Made by a program: the position numbers and the translations under genes. The notes under the pieces are model-generated. The model saw nothing but the letters and a program-made list of their open reading frames with translations. It was not told where the DNA came from and did no database searches. This document shows, in pieces, positions 1-12,838 of a stretch of DNA of 64,000 nucleotides (positions are counted from its first letter, which is position 1; every line of letters starts with the position of its first letter). Location: positions 62,001 through 126,000 of the forward strand of contig JAGFBZ010001941.1 in NCBI GenBank assembly GCA_018398805.1, in the 5' to 3' direction. This stretch comes from Hirundichthys speculiger (lineage: Eukaryota; Chordata; Actinopteri; Beloniformes; Exocoetidae).

Positions 1-689
1 ACATAGTCGGCCTAGATTGGTGTCCATACAAGCACACAGCCGATTCTTGGACGAATAACCCCAAACAATGGCCTCGTTTGGGGTACCCAGATGTGTACCA
101 TTACCTCATAAAAACTCCTCATAAGTATATAATTAGAGGCTAGATATATTGTGGAGTCTCTCGACAGTCACTTGGGTCAGCTGCCCCAGCAGACAGACCT
201 AGCATTGTTTTTACCAGACCTGAAGGATCTATAATGGGGCCTCCCCAAACACGTCAAAATATTAGATCTAAACATAGAAATTAAAAACTAAAATATCTTG
301 AAAAAATCTGATTTCTGACCTGTTACAAACATACGCGTAGTCTGATTTGGGCACCCATAATTTCCCTCGAGTATTTTCGTCTGCTCTGTTAATAGCGAGC
401 AGCTATTTTCTTCTTTCAGGCTCAGTTGCCTCGCTAGGAATCATATAAAATGACAAATGTGGCTGACGAGCAACATTGTTGGTGCAGTTGAACACACAAC
501 AGTTCTTCACCATCTTTCCCCCTATCGTAAACTGCACGAAATTAGACAGAACAGGCACAAAATGCAAAATGCATCAGCTTTGCTAGCAATAGTGAGTGAT
601 TGTTTTCCCCCTTTGGCCTGGTTGCTATGGCCCGCACATGCCCAGATGAGTTCAGTGGCCCGGATGTATGTGGTCGAGAATTCCTGAAA
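1..689. other. No recognised gene (left edge)
   Basis: I see no coding similarity, RNA gene or bounded repeat here. Short open frames on both strands have no recognisable domain. The segment lies 3' of the gria1 stop codon, so it could be downstream flank of that gene. Confidence 0.4.
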
Positions 690-1330
690 GTTCTAATTGA
701 CCTTTCGGTAAGCACCGCCCCCTTCCTAGTCACTGTTGCTAGGTCGGACAAACTTGCTGCTCCTGCGTTAAGGACTGTGTTAATTCGCTATTTTTTTCGA
801 TGTGTATCATCAGATTTAATATTATACTATAATAATGTCGTGGTGAAATATTGCTGCTGGGGACCTGCAACAGTGACTCGAGGTGTCCAGAACATTTGGA
901 GGGACATTTTTTATTCTCTTTCTCAAACCAAAACAAACGCTGGAAAAATGCAGCTGTAGGTTCAGTTATGTGTCCGTCCACACGAGCAACTGAACGTGAA
1001 CAAAACACACCTACATTTGCTCCAAGGTAAGTTTACTTTGTTTATTAGATGATTGATTTAACCACCGTTTAGTAAAAGTAATAATAATATTTAGCAGCAG
1101 GGACGGTGATGAGTGAAAACATCTCTCCGTTAGCATTCCGGCTAACTCGCTAGCCACCTATAAGCCTGCCTAGTTGTCCACAAATATATATGGCCTTGGA
1201 TATTTATTTTGTTAGGTTTAAGGTGAGGCTAGTGATGTTAACGTCATCTTAATACAATGCTGCGACTGTCTGATGTTAGCATAGCTCTGGTGTGGGACAG
1301 ACCTGTGGACCAGAGCTAATGCTAACAGCG
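690..1330 (+). repeat. Degenerate THAP-domain exon repeat, copy 1
   Basis: About 640 bp shared with the copy at 7.7-8.45 kb. Part of it reads as a broken THAP zinc-finger exon: VKYCCWG in one frame, then CNSDSR in the next, then HTYICSK ending exactly at a splice-donor-like AAG|GTAAGT near 1027. The THAP fold is a C2CH DNA-binding finger found in P-element-type transposases and host THAP proteins. The frame is broken because the G run after the Trp codon (about 856-860) is one base short of what the motif needs, and the second copy has the same lesion. Downstream of the donor is AT-rich sequence, present in inverted order in copy 2. This is a transposon-derived relic. The THAP assignment rests on motif recognition only. 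Confidence 0.6.
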
Positions 1331-2073
1331 AACTCATCGCAGACGGGTCTCCTTCTGTCTGCTGGAAGCAAAGAACAGCAGCTGTCTGAACTCTCTGTTC
1401 TCAGTATTTTAAATGTCACGAACAAATGATGAAATAATAAATATAATCTTATCATTTTGTAACAAGCGGAGGTCACATGACTGGTTGCAGGTCTGTCTGG
1501 ACTCCTGCTGCTTCTAGAAACCAGAACGACGGTGTTTAATATGCAGGCTGCAGGATACGATGATGACACCTGCTGCTCTTCGGTGACGCAACCGGTTCGG
1601 TTCTTCATACGTGAACCGAGCTCTGCTGGAGACAGCTCTGAACACCTGAACGTTTTCCTCCCGGAGCGTCTCTCCGGCGTGGACGTGACGAAGCTCAGTG
1701 CCTGAGCTGAGCTGTGAGGAGGAGTGAGACGGTTCGGTCGTTAACAGGCTGGAGAAAGTCCTCCCCACCTCAGGTGCTGTCGCTGCAGAGGAGGAGGACT
1801 TTGGTTTAAGACAGTTGTAGAAAAAAGTAGTCCCAGTTCTTGTTGCTGCAGGAGCCTGAATCAGTTCAGCGGTGCGTTCAGGAGCTCTCTGTTCATCAGA
1901 GTTCTGGTGAACATGAACACTCCTCCATCTGCCTGCCTGACGCAGATCATCTTTCCCTCCCTTTTTGTCCACCTTCCTATCCCACTTCTTCACCTCCCTT
2001 CCCTCCGCTTCCTCACCGACACGCAGGCAGGCAGATGGCGGCGCTCCGTCCAATCGGCGGCCCCGCTCGGGGG
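1331..2073 (-). other. gria1: Probable gria1 3' untranslated region and flank
   Basis: This lies immediately 3' of the gria1 stop codon on the minus strand and has no other assigned gene. A minus-strand AATAAA, about 870 bp beyond the stop, occurs near 1203-1208 at the edge of the THAP repeat. It is a possible polyadenylation signal, but I cannot show where the transcript ends. Confidence 0.35.
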
Positions 2074-2346
2074 TCACATGCCCGTCGAGGACAGTCCCAG
2101 GCCGGCCGTCTTGCTCATGCAGGGTAAACCCTGAGCCCCGGCTTTTGGAAAATCGTGCGCCACCAGGCGCCCGTTCTCGCCCCCGAGCCCGAGTCCGGAC
2201 GGCGCTCCGCTCAGACCGCCCGCCACGACGACTCCCCCTCCTGCGACCGCCATCCCGCCGAGGCTGGTGCTCATCATGGCGGCGTCGATCAGCTCCTGCG
2301 GCACAAACAGAGAGGAGCAGCAGTGAGGAGGCGGTAGAGTCGGCGT
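2074..2346 (-). CDS. gria1: AMPA glutamate receptor GluA1-like, C-terminal exon
   Basis: Last coding exon of a minus-strand AMPA receptor gene. It encodes the cytoplasmic tail: Gly-rich linker, GENGRLVAHDFPK, LPCMSK and the end SSTGM, followed by TGA at 2074-2076. GENGR, DFPK and PCMS are shared with vertebrate GluA1 tails, and the final T-G-M keeps Thr at -2 of a class I PDZ ligand (mammalian GluA1 ends ATGL). Two in-frame acceptors are possible. CCGCAG|GAG, giving a start at 2295, follows the stronger pyrimidine tract. CCCAG|ACG, giving a start at 2346, keeps the residues VPQELIDAA, which align with the mammalian IPQQSINEA segment. I list the longer form. The tail is 73 or 90 residues against about 66 in mammals. 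Residues around the mammalian CaMKII and PKA sites are not conserved. Confidence 0.85.
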   Translation of the reverse strand, partial: TPTLPPPHCCSSLFVPQELIDAAMMSTSLGGMAVAGGGVVVAGGLSGAPSGLGLGGENGRLVAHDFPKAGAQGLPCMSKTAGLGLSSTGM

Positions 2347-2949
2347 CTGGGTGGAGAAGTAAACCTTTCACATTCAAACACTTTTTGCATTTCTTTTGTT
2401 TTTAGCATAATTTCACACCAGAACCACAAATCTGGATGCTTTGCTGAGACGGACACCGTCCTCGCTGAGACGGAGATTAAAAGACAACCCTGGATCTGAT
2501 CCCAGTGAGGTCTCACATCCTTCCAGTCCTCCAGCAGGCGATGAAATCAGTCGCTACGTCGCGGTTCATTCAGGTCAGGTTACGATCAGATGGAAGTGGT
2601 CGAGGGAGACGTTCAGCGTGGACGCTGTTGTTGACGTGTCTGTCTTGACGTCTACTGTTATTGGTCACATGATACAAACTCGGCCAATGAGGAGAGAGAG
2701 TCGGTTCGACTACTTGATCGTTACCCAAGTGGTCTTGGTTTAGTCTGTTCATTGTAGGTTTCAAGATTTGGGTTTGAAAGCTGAAATGGAGTCTACAGTA
2801 ACTGAAAAAAAAAAAATGTGGGTTAACGTTGGGTTAGGTATAGGTTAACGCTAACCCAACCCTATATTTTTTATATAGCGTATACGACTCTCCAGTCAGT
2901 CTACGCGTCCACTTTGACACAAACCCTCTGATAAAAGAAATGTTTTTAC
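2347..2949. other. gria1 intron, nothing further recognised
   Basis: Intron sequence between the C-terminal and M4 exons of gria1. Scattered short open frames have no recognisable product. No bounded repeat was identified before the hAT element that follows. Confidence 0.4.
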
Positions 2950-4362
2950 GAGGGCTGGGCAAGTTAACGCATTATTATCACATTAACGCATTCATTTATT
3001 TATAGACATTTATTTTATCGCACGTTAACGCATGTTGCTCACATGCTTTTATTTTGAAAAGTCTGTTACTGGCTGCCGCGGAACCGGCAGGTAAACATGA
3101 AAAAAAGCTAAAACAGACATGGAGAACGGTAAAAATCCGTGAACTTTACAGTTCAGGTAGCAACTCAGGTAGAAATATTAACAATTCTGTCTGAAAAATA
3201 AATTCTGGACTGCAACAAAACTTTCGCGTCATTCCTCCATGTTCCATCAGATCTGCTACATGTGTTCACTGTCCTGCTGTTCTCTAGCTGGTTACTGCAG
3301 TGCGGCTCCATCTAGTGGCGCAGATGTGTAATGACAACAGAAAGTCCAGTCTTTTATTATAAAGTGACCTCCATTTTTGAGAATCTGACTTCTAGATTAA
3401 AATATCGTCCTATATTCGGGCCAGTATGGCAGTTTGATCAATGACTTATTCAACAGCAGATGGGTGTCCTGCAATGATGGAAATGAGCATCAGAAGATTC
3501 TGAGCTTCATGATCTGAGGAGAAAAAGACTGATGTCAGACGCAGAGCTGGAGAGGCTTTGGTTCATCTATATATGAGCTGAGTTTTCATTCAGATTTACA
3601 CAACATTGTAAATATTATAGTATGTGATTCCAGCGCCGCCATGATACCTGAACTGAGGCACAAAGACATTTCAGGGTCACGTAAACCAGACAATTAAATA
3701 TTAAAAACAAATTCAGTCCTGTGGCCTGATTTTTTTTAAATTAAAATATAAAAAAACAGGCATTTTTAATTTTTTTTGTTTTAGATTAAAAAACAAAAAA
3801 CAAAATAAAAAATGTCACTTTTTAATTTTTTTTTAAATTTTTGATCGATAATTGAAAATGGAAAGAACGAATGATAGATGGATTGATCAAGTTACTAAAC
3901 TTTAACATGGACATTTTCATTTTAAAGTTCTCCCAGATGGAGGATTCAACAGAAACAAGTTTATTTGTAACAAGTGACAAGTTGAACTCCCCGTTAAAAG
4001 TTTCTGCTGTTACCTCAGAAATTAATGTTTTAATGTTCTGATTGTGGCTCAGGATTTTGTTTGTAGACTTTTTTTTTTTTTAATTTTTCAGAAAAAAACA
4101 GGATGTCATTAATGCCCTGGCAGTGGCAATAAGCTTTATTTAATTTTACATTTTTAAAGATGAGATTTACACTAAATATGTGTTACTGACAAGTGCTGAT
4201 GTTAAAAGTGTTTGAACAACAAATGTTATGGCAATTTACTTCATAGGGCAGCAGAACATTTAAATAAAAGTGACCTTTACACTACTTTCGAATTAATTAT
4301 TTGATTTTGCGTATACAATGCGATTAATCGTGATTAAAAATTGTAATCGTTGCCCAGCCCTA
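2950..4362 (+). mobile_element. Non-autonomous hAT element, family A copy 1
   Basis: The ends are inverted: GAGGGCTGGGCAA at the left and TTGCCCAGCCCTA at the right. They are flanked by a perfect 8-bp duplication, GTTTTTAC, at 2942-2949 and 4363-4370. An 8-bp duplication and short terminal repeats are typical of the hAT superfamily. The subterminal DNA is rich in ATTAATCG-type palindromes. No transposase frame is visible. Related copies are at 27435, 36695 and 61493. Relative to the 36.7-kb copy, this one carries about 300 bp extra near 3.36-3.69 kb. Confidence 0.85.
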
Positions 4363-4370
4363 GTTTTTAC

Positions 4371-5114
4371 TGATGTTACCTAAAACTAATGAAGAAAAAA
4401 AGGAACAGTTAATCACATGTGATGCATCTTCCAATCAGGTTCAAGTAAAGAACAAAGCTGTGTTCCTGTGAAGCAGCCGGTCTGTTTGCATAAAAGAGTA
4501 AAAGTGTTCAGCGAGCAGCAGACTGAGGCTCTCCGTCACCTCTCAGAGAGACCGATGATGTGGATCCACAGTTAATATCCTGAATCGATCCTCTGAGGCT
4601 CCCACGCAGCCTCGCCGGCTTCATCCTGCAGATTGGTACGAATAAATCCGAGGCTCAGTCACTTACTGAGGGAGCGTTTACGGCAGCGTCTGAACGCCGA
4701 CACCTCGCTCCACAACAGGAAGTTAACAGCTCCACCTGGAACGTCACCCTAACTGCCCTGGAGGGGTTTGCTGCCCCAGCAGCGCCGCGGCCGATGCCTG
4801 AAGACATTAACGGCCTCAACCGGAACCCCTGGGTGTCTTTGAGGACCAAGGTAGCGGAAATACTTTCAAAGAAAATCCTGCCTTTTTCTCCCCAAAGACG
4901 CACAAAAGCCAATTAAAGCTGAGACTGTGGAGCTCCGAGAACGCCTCACAATAAAAACCTATCTGACAAAAGATAAATGATGCGGCCACGTTATTTCCAG
5001 GTAGTTGGCTGGGAACACCTGGCCACCTGGTTTTCTTCTCCTTTCTGGCTTTATCCCTGCGAAAACATGACGGCATGAAAGGAAGAGAACGTTTTTACGT
5101 GGTTTCTCGTCTCT
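4371..5114. other. gria1 intron, nothing further recognised
   Basis: Intron sequence between two transposons. Open frames here show no domain, splice structure or similarity that I recognise. Confidence 0.4.
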
Positions 5115-5122
5115 GTCTAAAC

Positions 5123-5716
5123 CAGGGGTGTCAGACTCATTTCCACTGAGGGCCACATCAGCATCATGGTGGCCCTCCAAGGGCCAGATTGACAGCATGA
5201 ATGTAACAAAATGCTATGTAAACCAAAATATATTAAACTACACCTTATTATATTGTTAAAAAGCGGTTTCTGTATTTATTTCCATGTTTTCTGTCAGAAT
5301 GCCGACGTAGATTAAACTCTTTCACGACTGACACCGCCTTATAACACAAAAGACAAACTGTTATTTCAGCTTGAGGTACAAACTTGTAATTATTTTCTTG
5401 TTGTTGATGAAACTTCCTTCCTTGTGCATCAATGTTAGGGCTAGTTTGTAGAGGTTTTTCTCAAATCCATCAGTTCTGAAAAATCATCTTGAGTTCATGC
5501 TCATGGTGATATACTTTTATCATTGTGGGTAATGACAAAATGCATTATGGGAGATGTAGTTTATTGTCAATTTGCGCTTAAAAATGGCGTAAGCTTATCA
5601 TAAGTCTTAAAATATTGGTTTAAAATTTAAGCCAATAGTGCACAAGCGCTTGAGGGCCACGTAAAATGACGTGGCGGGCCACATTTGGCCTGCGGGCCTT
5701 GTGTTTGACACATGTG
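5123..5716. mobile_element. hAT-type MITE (CAGGGGTGTCAGACTC family)
   Basis: Left end CAGGGGTGTCAGACTC and right end GTGTTTGACACATGTG are imperfect inverted repeats. Both subterminal regions carry GGGCCAC/GGGCCAGA motifs typical of a very common fish and vertebrate hAT family. The flanks GTCTAAAC (5115-5122) and GTCTAACG (5717-5724) look like a slightly decayed 8-bp target duplication. The interior is AT-rich and non-coding. Confidence 0.75.
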
Positions 5717-5760
5717 GTCTAACGCAAAGACCCTCGACAATCACACGATTAATAATCAGT

Positions 5761-6506
5761 GCGTTTACATGGGAAGTTTAATTCCTCTTTAATTCAGAAT
5801 TAAAGTTAAAGCCGAATAAAAGTTACCATGTAAACACCTAAATATGAAAATGTCAATTCCGAATTAAACTTAATTCCAAAGTAAGTGGCTGGATTATTCT
5901 GATTTTAATTCCGAATTAAATAATTCCGCGGTCATGTTTACACTCATTCCTGTTTAAATTAATTCCCGTCTTTCTGCGCATGCTAGTTCTCTTGCCCGTC
6001 TGTCGCGATGACGCTTATATTCCGCGCTGGGCTTGTTTTCAAAACAAAGTTTCAAGATGGCAGCACGCAGTAAACGGTGTTCAAGAGCAGAGACGATTTA
6101 TTTAATAAATAGTTTGGAGGAACTGGAAATAATTAAAAGAACAGATGGCAGGAAACATAAAAATTGTGAGCTTTTCAAAGTTGTAGCGGCCAGGTTAAAT
6201 GAAGGAGGTTTCACAGATAGAGACGCCACCCAGGTCAAAAATAAGTGAATGTTGTTGCTAACCGAGTTGTTGCTAAGTTTGTTTTCTTCCGGTAGATGTA
6301 AAGACGTCCGCCCCCCCCATCCAATCAGAACCCTTCCCAACCCCCAGACCTAAAGCGGAGTTGGATAAAGCCGAACAAATGTGTTTTCCATGTAAACCTC
6401 AATTCGGAATTACTATTTCCATGTAAACTCGAAGGAAAATAGTTTAATTCGGAATTATTTAATTCCTTATTATTAATTCCGAATTAAAAAACATCATGTA
6501 ACCGCA
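5761..6506 (+). mobile_element. PIF/Harbinger-like element with Myb-like exon
   Basis: The element is bounded by inverted GCGTTTACATG and CATGTAACCGC motifs. It is filled with repeated AATTCCGAATTAA-type subterminal motifs in both orientations, close to each end. It carries a short Myb/SANT-like reading frame. PIF/Harbinger transposons encode such a second DNA-binding protein beside the transposase. No DDE transposase is present. I could not settle the target duplication, so the exact ends may be off by a few bases. Confidence 0.55.
6057..6248 (+). pseudogene. Myb/SANT-like (MADF-type) domain fragment
   Basis: Starts at an ATG in good context (AAGATGG) with MAARSKRCSRAETIYLI, followed by a helix-rich segment ending in GGFTDRDATQVKNK. 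The pattern of basic start, ETxxLI, then KxxExIAxxLxExGF and an NK/TKIK-like end, resembles the Myb/SANT-like domains of PIF/Harbinger accessory proteins. The usual second Trp is missing. An in-frame TGA follows at 6246, although AA|GTGAAT just before it could be a decayed donor. It lies inside a transposon, so a host gene is unlikely. Confidence 0.5.
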
Positions 6507-7719
6507 GCCAATGTCTTTACACAGAAAACCAGGATTAAAAGAGGAGGTGATAAGTTTTGCGCGTGACTGGATGCAGAAGTGTTTTAGCTAAAGGAAAGCT
6601 AAAGACCCCGTTAGCCTGCAGGTGGTCATCAAACCAAAAGAGCTGACAGGTGAACAGATCAGAGCTCAGATGTCTGCAGTCTCATGAATCCAAACTCAGC
6701 GCTGCAGGAGGAGGAGATACAGTATTTATGGTGAACGATCAATAATGTCTCTCCTGGATTGATGAGCTGCTGAGGTCCTGCAGAACCTCTCCACCTCTTA
6801 TCCCTCCATCAGAACCTTCACGGCCCAGTCTGCTGTAAACCCGTTGGAGCTCCAGTTGGAGCGCCTCCATCCCTGACAGCCTGTCTCCTGGACCCGTCCC
6901 CCGCAGGACGCTGGACACGTTCTCCGGGATCCAGGAAGTGACCTCGGTCCCCGGGCCTCTCTTCCTCCACGCCCCCTGAACTGAACTGAACCGAACCTCT
7001 GCAGCAGTCGACCCGCTCCTCCGTCTGATGAAACCCTCCACGGATGTTGCGTCACCGCTGCCTTCAGTGAGGCGCCTTAAATCCGGCCCGTTGTGCTCAG
7101 ACGTGCGTGCGAAGGGAACAACAGAAGTCCAGCAGAGGGGAGAGTCGCTCGCCGCGCTCTAATGACTTGTTTGTTCCTTCTGAGCAGCCCATCAAACCAA
7201 CACGGGTCTGTTACGACCGCAATTTCATCACGCACAGACGGCGGCGATGAAGCGGAGCTGCAGATCAGAGCGCCAGATGATGCGCTTTGAAACGGCAGCG
7301 GTGATGGCGCCGCTGCCCCGCGGCTGCACGCAGAAACCATCAGCAGCTGATGCACACGCCGCAAAAATCAAAGCGCCCGAGAAGGACGTCGCACCAACTT
7401 CTGTGGTGGGTTCATGGGTGTGTTTTTTTTCCCATGTGGTCGGGTTGAACCAGACTGACGAAGATGAAAACAGCTTTAGATGCTCAGAGGAAACACTCTT
7501 CAGACGGCTGCTGGCTCATCTGCAGACGTTCAGACGAATCCGTCAGGAAAAGACTGAAACTGGAGATCAAGTGAAACTGTGTTTTACACCTTCAGCTAAT
7601 GTTCCTGCATGTTAGGATTAAATCAGGTATAGAAACCAGAAAAACACTGACACTCATCACTGCATCAACTTTGATTTTCCTTTTGAGGGTTTGACTGAAG
7701 GGGAATGTTTAGACGAACC
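6507..7719. other. gria1 intron, nothing further recognised
   Basis: Moderately GC-rich intron sequence with several short open frames on both strands. None has a recognisable motif or splice-consistent neighbour. No repeat boundary was seen. Confidence 0.4.
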
Positions 7720-8450
7720 TCCCTAATTGACCTTTTGGTAAGCGCCGCCCCCTCCCTAGTTACTGTTGCTAGGTCGGACATTCTCGCTGCTCCTCCATTA
7801 AGGACAATGTTATTTAGTCATTTTTCCGATGCCTATCAACCGTATTTATATTACACTAGAATAACGCTGTGGTGGAATATTGCTGCTGGGGACCTGCAAC
7901 AGTGACTCGAGGTGTCCAGAACGTTTGGAGGGACATTTTTATTCCCTTTAACAAGATAAAACAAACAGGTGGAAATCTGCAGGCTTTGGTTCAGTTATGT
8001 GTCCGTCCACACAATCAACTGAACGTGGGGAAAGTTACAAAACACACCTACATTTACTCCAAGGTAAGTTTACTTTGTTTATTAGATGATTGATTTAACC
8101 ACCGTTTAGTAAAAGTAATATGATTTAGCAGCAGGGAGGGTGATGAGTTCTCCGTTAGCATTAGCATTATCTCTGGTCCATAGGTCTGTCCCACACCAGA
8201 GCTATGTTAACATCAGACAGTCACAGCATTGTATTTATATAATTAATAAAGTGTCGTTAACATCACTAGCCTCACATTATACCTAATAAATATCCAGGAC
8301 CATATATATTTGTAGACAACGAGGCAGGCTTATAGGTGGCTAGCAAGTTAGCCGGAATGCTAACGGAGAGATGTTTTCACTCATCACCCTCCCTGCTGCT
8401 AAATCATATTATTACTTTTACTAAACGGTGGTTAAATCAATCAAATGTGA
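7720..8450 (+). repeat. Degenerate THAP-domain exon repeat, copy 2, with internal inversion
   Basis: Aligned with copy 1 from the CTAATTGACCTTT start through the THAP-like exon (VEYCCWG, shifted CNSDSR, CVRPH, KHTYIYSK) to the GTAAGT donor near 8063. The last zinc-ligand Cys of copy 1 (ICSK) is Tyr here (IYSK). After about 8147 the sequence corresponds to the inverted complement of the distal part of copy 1. This leaves two inverted arms, about 8088-8166 and 8356-8442, around a roughly 190-bp loop. Both copies have the same frame lesion after the Trp codon, so they descend from one already broken parent. Confidence 0.6.
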
Positions 8451-11651
<3,201 letters not shown>

Positions 11652-11660
11652 GGCTCTGGG

Positions 11661-11836
11661 CTGGGGCGCCGAAAAGGGGGGGTAAAGGATACGGATTATA
11701 GGGGCCCATGATTGAGGGGGGCCCAGAGAGGCCCCTAATGATGATCAAAAATAGCATCAACAAATTTCGCCGCTGTGTTGGGGGGCCCGGTAAAGATTCT
11801 TTTCATGGGGCCCAAAATCCCTATAGCGGCGCCCCT
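11661..11836. mobile_element. Short palindromic MITE, hAT-like
   Basis: About 176 bp with inverted ends CTGGGGCGCCG and CGGCGCCCCT and internal mirrored GGGGCCCA/TGGGGCCC blocks. It is flanked by GGCTCTGGG on both sides (11652-11660 and 11837-11845), consistent with an 8-bp hAT target duplication plus one chance base. It has no coding capacity. Confidence 0.75.
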
Positions 11837-11974
11837 GGCTCTGGGATGAAGCTCTGGTCTGATGTTGGGGTACCTCCTCTGGGACGTCCACTTCTGGAAA
11901 GATCCTGAATAATCTCCCTCTTTGTAGAACGTTGAGCTGAACAGTTTAGAGGCGGTTTCATAGATCTTTACTGA

Positions 11975-12838
11975 TTGATACACTTCCCCTTACTCGTTAA
12001 CACTAGCCGCTACCCGCAAATTGCGGGTTTAGGAACCTCCGCTAACCGCTAATGCAATCTTCTGCTCCCTAAAGCCGCTACCCATTATGCCGACTCCCTT
12101 ACTCCCACTTTCTCAGTGTGGCGATGGGCGTGTCTTTTGCCCTTTCCACAAACTCAGTATGTTGCAGTCGCTTGCAATCAGATCACCCGCTACTCCGCTC
12201 CGATCTGGTCTGATCAGGCCGACGCGTAGAAGAGCGCATCCAAATGGCATCAGTGCGCGTCCACCTGGTCACATGTGGACGTGCACAAACGTCTCTACCT
12301 CTGGAATTAACTCTTGTATAAAAAGCGTGATTTGGCCTCAGTTGAACACCTGAGGAAATAGCAGAGATCGTCTTAAACGTCTTGATCACCAGTTAAACCA
12401 TAGACGACCAGAGCGTGTTTACTGGGAGGACACCAACTATCTGGGACTTTCAGGTAGCTGATAGGAATTGTCTGTGTAGAAATATTTATATGTATATATC
12501 AGAGGAGGAGGAGGAAGGAAGAGGAGGAAGCTCTACAGCAGAGTCCCAGACGAGCTGCACATGAGAGCTGCTCTGATCTGGATGAGAAGACGCTCCATAG
12601 CGGTTAGCGGTTAGCGGGTAGCGCAACCTGCTCTTAAAGGCAATGGCTACTGACGCACTGATTGGTTTAAACAGGTGGAACGCCCTAACCACTCCTATGC
12701 ATAATATAGCGGTTAGCGCAGGTGGGATAGCGGGTTTAGCAAGGTGGAAGATTGCGTTCTTTGCGGGGGAACGCCCCTCCCGCTACCCGCTATCCCTAAA
12801 TAGCGGCTTTAGGAGATCTGGTGGAAGATTGGGCCCTC
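11975..12838. mobile_element. PIF/Harbinger-like MITE, interrupted copy
   Basis: Shares long blocks with the 438-bp element at 30326-30763, including CTAGCCGCTACCCGC, GGAACCTC, CCTGCTCTTAAAGGCAATGGC and the GGGCCC right end. The homology is split by about 400 bp of different sequence (roughly 12190-12600). That insert includes a TATA-like TTGTATAAAAAGCG near 12314 and a purine-rich GAGGAGGAGGAAGG stretch. The left end is decayed, so the boundary is approximate. Confidence 0.6.

Noticed and set aside
1514..2405. Long GC-rich frames on both strands around the gria1 tail
   Set aside because: They are other-frame or antisense readings of the GC-rich C-terminal exon and flank. Only the frame ending GLSSTGM has receptor homology.
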